A stretch of DNA of 32,490 bases from a bacterium UBA4637 (GTDB taxonomy: Bacteria; Bacteroidota; Bacteroidia; Bacteroidales; Bacteroidaceae), in NCBI GenBank assembly GCA_002405875.1, contig DHMR01000025.1:1-32490 (forward strand), read 5' to 3'. This document shows positions 7,874 through 14,314 of the stretch, piece by piece. Positions within the stretch are counted from its first letter, which is position 1, and each line of letters begins with the position of its first letter. Made by a program: the position numbers and the translations under genes. The notes beneath the pieces are model-generated. The model did not search any database, had not been told where the DNA came from, and saw only the letters and a program-made list of their open reading frames with translations.

Positions 7874-8593
7874 TTACTTCAACCACTCATCCTTAGTGGT
7901 ATGCTTCAAAGCCTTGAAGAGCTCCACATCCTCCGTTTGGGTGAGTTTCAAGCCATTCTTCTCCGATCCCATCACCAGATGCTGGTCTTCAACGCCTAGC
8001 TCCGCCATCAATGTACAAGAAGCCACCGTTCCGTCAATGCCCTTGGCATCAGCTTTCTCATGCGCCTTGAGTAATGTACCTAACGGATAAGTATGAGGAG
8101 TTTGCGTGCGCACCAGTCGCTCGCGCGGAATATCGATGTTCTTCACGCAATCGTCCACCTTCTGCATGATAGCTTCCTTGCATATCATGCCCGTGATGGC
8201 ATAGCCATACTTCTTGCACTTCTCGATATTCTCGGTGATAATACGCTCAGACACCAAGGGGCGCACCCCGTCATGCACCAGGATGATGTCGTCGTCATCG
8301 CAGCCGGCATCGCGCAATCCCCACAAACCATTGCGAATGGAATGCTGGTTGCTGTCGCCTCCCTCAAATATCCACTTCAACTTGGTGATGTTAAACTGGT
8401 TGGCGTATGCCTGCAGCACGACATCCCATCCCTTGAGGCAAACCACACAGATATTGTCTATCAAGGGATGATTTTGGAATGCCTGCATCGTATAAATGAT
8501 GACGGGCACATTGTCGATGGTCATAAACTGCTTGGGAATGTCTTGTCCCATGCGGTTGCCTACACCTCCGGCTGTCAATAAAGCTATGTTCAT
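7874..8593 (-). CDS. IspD/TarI-family cytidylyltransferase, probably CDP-alditol forming
   Basis: This 239-residue enzyme joins CTP to a phosphorylated polyol. The CTP loop LTAGGVGNRMG-DIPKQF (residues 6-23), VHDGVRPLV (106-114), RTQTPH (162-167) and LTQTEDVELF (217-226) are diagnostic of the IspD fold. Two family members are possible: IspD (methylerythritol phosphate pathway) and TarI/Bcs1-like (CDP-ribitol). I favour a TarI-like surface-glycan role because of the AGGVGxRMG variant, HDGVRP in place of HDAARP, and the setting between a GT2/flippase and an SDR, facing a LicD gene. A housekeeping ispD function is the main alternative; ispF is also in this window but 17 kb away in another operon. 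Spacing is 12 bp after the GT2 gene. Confidence 0.9.
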   Translation of the reverse strand: MNIALLTAGGVGNRMGQDIPKQFMTIDNVPVIIYTMQAFQNHPLIDNICVVCLKGWDVVLQAYANQFNITKLKWIFEGGDSNQHSIRNGLWGLRDAGCDDDDIILVHDGVRPLVSERIITENIEKCKKYGYAITGMICKEAIMQKVDDCVKNIDIPRERLVRTQTPHTYPLGTLLKAHEKADAKGIDGTVASCTLMAELGVEDQHLVMGSEKNGLKLTQTEDVELFKALKHTTKDEWLK

Positions 8594-8605
8594 AATGGTT
8601 GATAT

Positions 8606-9565
8606 TTATGATTTTCTATTATATTGCAAGTTATTGTATGAGAAGATGAGCGGATAGCAGAATGTACGTATCTTTCCCATAATACCCTTTTGATCTTTAC
8701 TATAATATATCTTGTCGCCATGTTTCAAGCACAGGCGGCACAGACAGAAGAGAGCCATCAAGTTGCGATGCAACATGAGCCCAGCCATCTGATGAGCCAA
8801 GGCAAATCGCTTCTCCCGTGTGTTCCTATATATATAGGTATATAGCATTTTCCAGTTAGGTTGCTCTTGCAAGTGGCGATAGTTGCGGATACCATAGAGA
8901 TAAGGCTGGTAGGTAGGACGGGCATTGGGCTCCAATCCTGCCTCCCTCATCTCCTCATGGCAAGCTGAGGTCAAGGTGGTGCGATGCCAGTTGAGCGGTT
9001 CGTCTACCATCACGATACCTCCATGCAACTGGGCACAGATGGCAAGGCTCCAATCGTAAATGATATTGGGCAACCAATACTCCTCGGTCTGGATAAACTC
9101 TCTGCGAAGCAACATGGTATGACCGGCGAAGCCACAGAACAGCAATGCCTCCAATGAGTATTGAGGATTCACCAAATGGGTGTTTTCCATATCAGCGCCG
9201 CGCAGATGGGTGGAAAAACAGAGGTCATGATCGCCAATGGCTTCCACTTGCTTCTCTATTTTCTCAGGAAACCACACATCGTCTTGGTCGCAAAACGCCA
9301 CAAAATCTCCGGTAGCTTTCATCGCCATCGACTTAAAGTTTTGGTTGAACCCAAGGTTGTGCTCATTCACCGAGAAATGAATGATGGGACAACGCTGGGC
9401 ATAATCCTCACAGATAGAAACGGTATCGTCTGTGGAACCATCATCCTGAATGATGATTTCTTTCAGAGGATAGGTCTGCGCCAGGAGCGAGTCTATCTGC
9501 TCCCTGATAAATGTTGCTCCATTATAGGTAGCCAAAATGATGGAAACGGTCTTGTCTGTATTCAT
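8606..9565 (-). CDS. glycosyltransferase family 2
   Basis: This 319-residue GT2 enzyme is related to the one at 3514-4515. It has TVSIILATYNGATFIREQID at the start, IIIQDDGSTDDT (about residues 38-49) for the nucleotide, and FCDQDDVW (91-98) with the metal-binding DQDD. Its ATG shares one base with the flippase stop (TAATG), a tight translational coupling. It is second in the flippase, GT2, cytidylyltransferase, SDR operon. It likely adds one sugar to the lipid-linked repeat unit; the sugar cannot be named. Confidence 0.93.
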   Translation of the reverse strand: MNTDKTVSIILATYNGATFIREQIDSLLAQTYPLKEIIIQDDGSTDDTVSICEDYAQRCPIIHFSVNEHNLGFNQNFKSMAMKATGDFVAFCDQDDVWFPEKIEKQVEAIGDHDLCFSTHLRGADMENTHLVNPQYSLEALLFCGFAGHTMLLRREFIQTEEYWLPNIIYDWSLAICAQLHGGIVMVDEPLNWHRTTLTSACHEEMREAGLEPNARPTYQPYLYGIRNYRHLQEQPNWKMLYTYIYRNTREKRFALAHQMAGLMLHRNLMALFCLCRLCLKHGDKIYYSKDQKGIMGKIRTFCYPLIFSYNNLQYNRKS

Positions 9566-11007
9566 TATTTTCCAAATTTATGCTTAACAAATGCCATGCA
9601 CTCCTTTAATATCGTTGCCCCGGCAACTCTCATCACCAGGTAATAGAGCACCACCGCCATGGCTATGCGGCAGAGCAACAACACGACCACCTGATGGATA
9701 CTCATGGTGGCGATATAGGTGACAGCCATCACGCCAAAAGCCGCCAAGGCGAAAGGCAAGATGTCTTTCAAGAACATCAAGAGTCGATAGCCGATGAGTC
9801 GATGGGTGAAGAACTGCCACACGAACAGCCATATCCAGTTGAGCACCACACACACGATGACCATCGTGCGAATGCCCCAATGCCAGATAAGAATCATGGT
9901 GACTATCTGCACCACGCCCAGTGAGAAGGTTACCCAGAAGAAGGTACCCGACTTGCCCTTGCTCACAATAAGACTCGACATCAAAGAGCACATCGGAATG
10001 ATAGCACCGCTGATAGACAATATCTGAAGCAACTCAGCACTAGCCAACCACTTAGCAGTAATCGTTATCACGATAAATTCCTTGGCCACCATTCCAAAGC
10101 CCAACATCAACGGAAAAGAGATGAATGCCGTGAAACGTATCAACTTGCGCAAGGCTTCCAACTGTCGTTGAGGTTGCTCGCGCAAATCTACCAATACAGG
10201 CTGTGCAACAGAGTCTATCATGCCTTGTATCACATAATATGCCTTGAAATTCCATTGATAAGCCTGGTTGTAGTTGCCCGTATCATGAGCCGTGAAATAA
10301 TGCCCCAGCAAGATATTGAGGATATTGTTGTTAATATGAGTGGTTATCGTAGTGGCAAGCAGCTTGAAACTGAAGCGGAACATCCGTTTCACCGGAGCGA
10401 AATCAACGTGAAGGTTAGGGCGCCAAGGGGAATAATACCAAAACAGCAAAGTATTCACGAGATTGAACACCAATGTCTGGGTAGCGAGAGCCCAATACGC
10501 CATGCCAAGGAATGCCATCGCCACACCCACGCAACTAGAGGAGAGCGTAGCGATGAGGCTAGCCTGCGCCTTCTGCTTCACCATCATGTTCTTGAACAAG
10601 TATGCCGACTGAGCGGTGCATAAGCTAGAAAGCACTACCGAAAGGAAAGCATATCTGCTGAGCGATACCAACGCTGGTGTATGATAATAGTCGGCAATAA
10701 ACGGAGCACAGAAGAACAAGACCACATAGAGGAAGCAGCCTACAGAAATATTAAACCAAAAGACAGAGTTGTAATCATTATCGGTTGGTTTCTTCAGATT
10801 AGTGATGGCTGTAATGAATCCTGAGTTCTGCAAAGCATTGGCTATCAGAGAAAAGACCGTAATCATAGCTATCATGCCATAATCGCTAGGACTCAACAAT
10901 CGTCCGAGCACAATGCCAAAGAGCAAACCGATAAATTGCATCGCCCCGTTGTTCATTGCGCCCCAAAAGAGTCCCTTAGCCGTCTTTTCCTTGAGTGATT
11001 CAGCCAT
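9565..11007 (-). CDS. Wzx-like polysaccharide flippase (MOP superfamily)
   Basis: This 480-residue polytopic inner-membrane protein has about 12-14 helices spread over its whole length. The start (EKTAKGLFWGAMNNGAMQFI, then LGRLLSPSDYGMIAM) is the signature of the WzxC/TuaB group of lipopolysaccharide/exopolysaccharide translocases. Such proteins flip undecaprenyl-linked glycan repeat units to the periplasmic face. It is the first gene of the minus-strand operon and implies that this block makes its own lipid-linked glycan. No polymerase (Wzy) gene was recognised with confidence in the window, unless the polytopic protein at 4653 plays that part. Confidence 0.95.
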   Translation of the reverse strand: MAESLKEKTAKGLFWGAMNNGAMQFIGLLFGIVLGRLLSPSDYGMIAMITVFSLIANALQNSGFITAITNLKKPTDNDYNSVFWFNISVGCFLYVVLFFCAPFIADYYHTPALVSLSRYAFLSVVLSSLCTAQSAYLFKNMMVKQKAQASLIATLSSSCVGVAMAFLGMAYWALATQTLVFNLVNTLLFWYYSPWRPNLHVDFAPVKRMFRFSFKLLATTITTHINNNILNILLGHYFTAHDTGNYNQAYQWNFKAYYVIQGMIDSVAQPVLVDLREQPQRQLEALRKLIRFTAFISFPLMLGFGMVAKEFIVITITAKWLASAELLQILSISGAIIPMCSLMSSLIVSKGKSGTFFWVTFSLGVVQIVTMILIWHWGIRTMVIVCVVLNWIWLFVWQFFTHRLIGYRLLMFLKDILPFALAAFGVMAVTYIATMSIHQVVVLLLCRIAMAVVLYYLVMRVAGATILKECMAFVKHKFGK

Positions 11008-11061
11008 AATTCCAACTATAATCTTATTTATAATCTCTATATCTTAAATTGATAATCTCTG

Positions 11062-11069
11062 CAAAGATA
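11062..11069 (-). promoter_or_regulatory. putative -7 box for the flippase operon
   Basis: TATCTTTG on the minus strand matches TAnnTTTG and lies 55 bp before the flippase ATG. No good TTG is seen at -33. A second identical octamer on the same strand at 11128-11135 could be an alternative start point. Confidence 0.45.
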
Positions 11070-11180
11070 ATGCAAACGAGCGTAATGAAAACTTGCTTCC
11101 AAATTGCCGAGTGCAGCTTATCTTATGCAAAGATACAATAAAATCTAGAAAAAGGAGAGTTTTTGGGAGAAAATAACAAA

Positions 11181-11214
11181 AGAAAAGCGCCAATCATCAC
11201 GACTGGCGCTTTCT
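11181..11214 (-). terminator. rho-independent terminator after the ThiE-like gene
   Basis: AAAGCGCCA (to 11192) pairs with TGGCGCTTT (from 11204) over nine bases around an 11-base loop. Read on the minus strand the stem is followed by TTCTTTTG, giving a U-rich tail. It lies about 150 bp beyond the stop of the gene it would serve. Confidence 0.55.
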
Positions 11215-11365
11215 AAATCATAAAAATATCATAAATCAGGCTTATGAGATGTACCTGAAAATATATATAAATACCTATTAAATTAAAAACTAAAGTTTTA
11301 CCTTTATTTAAAAATGAATATGAAAGTCTATATTAATCAAAAATGAACATGAATGACTCTATCAT

Positions 11366-11791
11366 TTAGGCATAAGCTACATGAGAGCGACCATCAACGG
11401 TCATCTCAAACATCTTATAACCCAACTTGTTCTCATTGGTGCAGTCTGCCCCCATTTCCTGAAGGCGACGTGCCTCCTCATGATCAGATGCATCAACGCA
11501 AATGAGATAACGAGCACCAAGCTCCTTACGAGCAGCAGCAACCTTTGCCTTCTCATTAAGATGTACGCCATTTGCCTTTACCTCTTTAACAAGATGTACA
11601 TGATCCTCTATAATAAGGTATGCGTGATATTTGTCGCAAAGATTCTTGATAGAACTTGCAACATCCACAAATTCCTTATCAGTACCTTGGTTCATGCTAA
11701 GCTGAATCCACTGGCAACCATTCTTGAGTGCAACCTTTACATTCTCTGTGTAACTTGCTACCTTATTTACATTTGATTTCATCTGTCTCAT
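11366..11791 (-). CDS. small ThiE-like TIM-barrel fragment, probably not a catalytic TMP synthase
   Basis: The 141-residue product resembles the middle of thiamine-phosphate synthase. WIQLSMNQGTDKEF matches the ThiE strand usually reading QLRMK, AYLIIEDHVHLVKEVKANGV matches the FIINDRVDLA...GADGVH stretch, and YLICVDASDHEEARRLQEMG matches the GVS-type strand. It is about two-thirds of the usual 210 residues. The pyrophosphate-contacting Arg and Lys of QLRMK are Ser and Asn here, the Asn-Asp pair is Glu-Asp, and the C-terminal phosphate loop is absent. An open frame runs back to 11848, but a -7 box lies inside that extension, so I start at 11791; ATG 11782 is also possible. It stands alone, with no thiamine genes nearby. 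Role unknown. Confidence 0.75.
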   Translation of the reverse strand: MRQMKSNVNKVASYTENVKVALKNGCQWIQLSMNQGTDKEFVDVASSIKNLCDKYHAYLIIEDHVHLVKEVKANGVHLNEKAKVAAARKELGARYLICVDASDHEEARRLQEMGADCTNENKLGYKMFEMTVDGRSHVAYA

Positions 11792-11828
11792 AAGTCTTAA
11801 AATTTTAATAGTTTTTGTTTTACGGTTG

Positions 11829-11836
11829 CAAAGGTA
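11829..11836 (-). promoter_or_regulatory. putative -7 box for the ThiE-like gene
   Basis: TACCTTTG on the minus strand fits TAnnTTTG. RNA would begin near 11822, about 31 nt before the ATG at 11791. It lies within the upstream extension of the reading frame and so argues against a start at 11848. The -33 box is not clear. Confidence 0.45.
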
Positions 11837-11848
11837 GAACATTTCCAT

Positions 11849-12328
11849 GGTACTAATGGAGTAAATTCTGATATTTTAGGGGGAATATTTGATTAAATTC
11901 ATCATTCCAAACAATGAGCGTTTCGGGGAGTTACACTCCTTTTGAAGAAGCCGATAGGTAATATCGAAAGAAACGATAACAATTTGAAAGTTTTAAGCAA
12001 AATCAAGGTTACATACCTAATATTCAAGCATTTATATTTTTAAAGAGAAAGCGACAACAATAACTAGAAACGTTAGAAATAGAATTTTAAGGTGTCGCAT
12101 TCCTCCTAAAAATGATAATTTTTCGTGAGGATTTTGATAAAAACTAGCAGAATAATCGCAAAAATCGTTCAAAAACATAAAGAGACAAAGAAACGGAAAA
12201 GAACAAATATTCCACCTAAAAAAGTGGATTAAAGAGCGTTTTTAGTTGTTATTATTGCTAAATAACATTAAGGAAAGCAGACTTATTTTATGTTTTTGCG
12301 TAACTTTGCAAGAAAATAAAGACAAGAA
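11849..12328. other. intergenic region without a gene
   Basis: About 480 AT-rich bases separate the divergent ThiE-like gene and sigma-54 activator. I find no coding frame. Visible items are a -7 box next to the activator (12301-12308), a small hairpin ATTCCACC-AAAAAA-GTGGATT at about 12209-12230, and a short GGGGAG/CTCC hairpin followed by TTTT near 11930-11943. Both hairpins are too weak to assign a role. Confidence 0.5.
12301..12308 (+). promoter_or_regulatory. putative -7 box for the sigma-54 activator gene
   Basis: TAACTTTG fits TAnnTTTG and lies 20 bp before the ATG at 12329. No clear TTG is present 19-20 bp upstream. Confidence 0.5.
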
Positions 12329-13732
12329 ATGGCAAGAATTCTAATAGTAGAAGACGATTTGGCATTCGGAACCATGATACAAACATGGCTCAAGAAAAAA
12401 GGTTTCGAAGTAGAGAAGGCAACATCTGTAGGTGCTGCCACTAGGTGTATAGAGGAGAAAGAGCCTTTCAACTTGATTCTTTCCGACCTACGACTTCCCG
12501 ATCATGACGGTTTGGAACTCCTGAAATGGACACAAGCTCATCAACTCAACACCCCATTTATTGTCATGACAAGCTATGCAGAAGTGCAGAACGCAGTACT
12601 TGCGATGAAATCGGGAGCCACCGACTATGTGGCAAAGCCTTTCCACCCAGAAATCTTACTGGAAAAAATAAAAGAAGCTATCCAGAATGCCTCGACTAAC
12701 CAAGCCGACCAAACAAGAAGCAACGGCAAGACCGAACAAGGCAAAACGGAACAAGGCAAGAACTCGCAGAAAAACAAAAACGAAACACAACAACCCACGA
12801 ATACAGACATTCCACAATATTTGGAAGGAAAGAGCGAGGCATCCAAGCAACTCTATGAACTCGTGGGGCTTGTCGCTCCTACCCCCATGTCTGTACTCAT
12901 CTTAGGTGCCAGTGGTACGGGCAAGGAATATGTAGCCCATCGCATCCACGACCTTAGTCCTCGCAAGGAAAAGCCTTTTATCGCCCTAGATTGTGGTGCC
13001 CTACCCAAAGATGTGGCAGCATCCGAATTCTTTGGCTATAAGAAAGGTGCGTTCACGGGGGCAGAACAAGACAAGAAGGGCGCATTCGAGATAGCCAATG
13101 GAGGAACCTTGTTCCTAGACGAAATGGGTAATCTCAACTACGAGGTGCAGGTACAACTTCTGCGAGCCCTGCAAGAACGCAAGATTCGCCCACTGGGAAG
13201 CACACAGGAAATCAACATTGACATCCGACTAGTCTGCGCCACCAACGAAAACCTGGCTCAATGTGTAGCAGATGGCAAGTTCCGTGAAGACTTATACCAT
13301 CGCATCAACGAATTTACCATCTACATGCCAGAGTTGAAAGACAGAGGTACAGACCTCTTCCTCTTTGCCGATTTATTCATCAAACAAGCCAACAAAGAAT
13401 TGGGCAGAAATGTCATCGGGCTAGACGACAAGGCATCGGAGAGAATCGCCTCATATAGTTGGCCTGGCAATCTGAGAGAGCTCAACAACGTGATGAAAAG
13501 AGCTACCTTGCTGGCAAGGGGTAAATATATAGGTATAGCAGAGCTGGAACGCACCATGACCCCAACAGCCAATGCACCTACACCGATAACCTTGCGAGAC
13601 GAGCAGTCGGAACAAGAACGCATCGCTGCCGCACTCAATGCCACACACGGCAATAAGAGCAAGGCTGCCCAACTGTTAGCCGTAGACCGCAAGACCCTAT
13701 ACAACAAAATGAAAAAATATGGTATGGAATAA
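12329..13732 (+). CDS. sigma-54-dependent response regulator (NtrC family)
   Basis: This 467-residue regulator has three domains. The receiver (about 1-120) has acidic residues in VEDD (7-10), phosphoacceptor Asp53 in [11 protein letters not shown], a switch Thr/Ser at 81-82 and Lys103. The AAA+ ATPase (about 165-395) has Walker A GASGTGKE (193-200), the sigma-54-contacting loop GAFTGA (240-245) and Walker [13 protein letters not shown] (259-270). The C-terminal Fis-type helix-turn-helix is about 428-467 ([20 protein letters not shown]). The linker at 125-160 is low complexity with KTEQG twice in tandem. The GAFTGA loop is intact, so it should open sigma-54 promoters. The hybrid kinase at 14315 is the obvious partner, and a -24/-12 promoter lies 160 bp downstream. 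Confidence 0.97.
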   Translation: MARILIVEDDLAFGTMIQTWLKKKGFEVEKATSVGAATRCIEEKEPFNLILSDLRLPDHDGLELLKWTQAHQLNTPFIVMTSYAEVQNAVLAMKSGATDYVAKPFHPEILLEKIKEAIQNASTNQADQTRSNGKTEQGKTEQGKNSQKNKNETQQPTNTDIPQYLEGKSEASKQLYELVGLVAPTPMSVLILGASGTGKEYVAHRIHDLSPRKEKPFIALDCGALPKDVAASEFFGYKKGAFTGAEQDKKGAFEIANGGTLFLDEMGNLNYEVQVQLLRALQERKIRPLGSTQEINIDIRLVCATNENLAQCVADGKFREDLYHRINEFTIYMPELKDRGTDLFLFADLFIKQANKELGRNVIGLDDKASERIASYSWPGNLRELNNVMKRATLLARGKYIGIAELERTMTPTANAPTPITLRDEQSEQERIAAALNATHGNKSKAAQLLAVDRKTLYNKMKKYGME

Positions 13733-13736
13733 GACT

Positions 13737-13785
13737 ATCCCCATCAACATTTCCCCAAGTGGGGAAGTATTGATGGGGATTTTTT
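13737..13785 (+). terminator. rho-independent terminator after the sigma-54 activator
   Basis: ATCCCCATCAA (13737-13747) pairs with TTGATGGGGAT (13770-13780). An inner stem TTCCCC/GGGGAA (13751-13756/13761-13766) sits within it, and six T follow. This is a strong plus-strand terminator directly behind the stop codon. Confidence 0.85.
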
Positions 13786-13822
13786 CCACAACTGTTCCAC
13801 AATAATTCCCCAACTTCCACAA
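13784..13822. repeat. phased TTCCMCAA direct repeats, possible activator-binding array
   Basis: TTCCACAA begins at 13784, 13795 and 13815, and TTCCCCAA at 13806, giving steps of 11, 11 and 9 bp, about one DNA turn each. A further TTCCCCAA lies at 13751, 33 bp before the first, inside the terminator stem. The array sits roughly 95-135 bp upstream of the predicted start of the -24/-12 promoter, the usual distance for NtrC-type enhancer sites. Direct rather than inverted repeats are atypical for Fis-type HTH dimers, so the role is inferred. Confidence 0.45.
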
Positions 13823-13890
13823 TAGAGCGAGAATGCCACATTTTACTTATGAAACTATATATCAACAAGTTAACTAGACATCTTCATTTT

Positions 13891-13905
13891 TGGCACACCG
13901 ATTGT
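13891..13905 (+). promoter_or_regulatory. putative sigma-54 (-24/-12) promoter
   Basis: TGGCAC (13891-13896), then five bases, then TTGT (13902-13905), against the consensus TGGCAC-N5-TTGC. Only the last C differs and the GG-to-G spacing is exact. RNA would begin near 13917, 44 nt before the ATG of the small secreted protein. A TATAATTTG at 13908-13916 resembles a housekeeping -7 box but has one extra base and no TTG at the right distance. Confidence 0.55.
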
Positions 13906-13960
13906 GATATAATTTGCAGAACAAATTTAATATTCACAAACAATTTAAAACATTAAGATT

Positions 13961-14176
13961 ATGAAGAAGTTAGTATTTTCAGTTATCGCAGCAGTAGCTT
14001 TGGTATCAGTAAGCAACGTTTTCGCTGGCAACAAGATGGTTGCCGTAGCAAGTGCAGAACCAGTTGACACAGTGGCTCCAGTTGACACAACACAGCAGAC
14101 ACCTGCTCAGCCAACAGACACAACAAAACAGGCTCCAGTCGATACACCTGTTACACCAACAGCTACCGCTGAGTAA
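13961..14176 (+). CDS. small secreted Pro/Thr-rich protein
   Basis: This 71-residue protein has a signal peptide (about 1-22, hydrophobic core VIAAVALVSVSNV, cleavage after FAG). The mature part is about 49 residues, rich in Pro, Thr, Val, Asp and Gln, and built on PVDT repeats (PVDTV, PVDTT, PVDTP, plus PTDT). It has no Cys, no lipobox and no predicted fold, so an extended periplasmic or exported peptide is likely. It lies between the sigma-54 activator and the hybrid kinase, with its own -24/-12 type promoter and a terminator behind it, so it is a single-gene unit and the likeliest target of that pair. Function unknown; an envelope-stress or signalling role is a guess. Confidence 0.8.
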   Translation: MKKLVFSVIAAVALVSVSNVFAGNKMVAVASAEPVDTVAPVDTTQQTPAQPTDTTKQAPVDTPVTPTATAE

Positions 14177-14218
14177 ATCCACCTTCAAAAACAACAGTAA
14201 TTACGCGTCGCTTTTCAG

Positions 14219-14266
14219 AAAATGCTTGCCAGCAACAACGTTGTAGGCAAGCATTTTCATTTTTAC
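14219..14266 (+). terminator. rho-independent terminator after the small secreted protein
   Basis: AAAATGCTTGCC (14219-14230) pairs with GGCAAGCATTTT (14246-14257), with an inner ACAAC/GTTGT stem, followed by CATTTTT. The A-run on the left arm also allows function from the other strand. Confidence 0.75.
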
Positions 14267-14278
14267 AAAATATTTTTG

Positions 14279-14286
14279 TACTTTTG
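14279..14286 (+). promoter_or_regulatory. putative -7 box for the hybrid histidine kinase
   Basis: TACTTTTG fits TAnnTTTG and lies 28 bp before the ATG at 14315. The upstream 19-20 bp position is T-rich but has no clear TTG. Confidence 0.45.
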
Positions 14287-14314
14287 CACTTGAATAAACA
14301 ATAAACTCATAAAA

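Larger units (their letters stand above)
11008..11365. other. intergenic region without a gene
   Basis: These 358 bp are AT-rich and hold the flippase promoter, a minus-strand terminator hairpin (11181-11214), and a small perfect inverted repeat AAAACT-AA-AGTTTT near 11288. No open frame with coding character is seen. The stretch 11215-11365 would be a long 3' untranslated region of the ThiE-like gene. Confidence 0.6.

Noticed and set aside
11792..11848. N-terminal extension of the ThiE-like gene
   Set aside because: A TAnnTTTG box lies within it, so the RNA probably begins inside the extension; the added residues have no family match.
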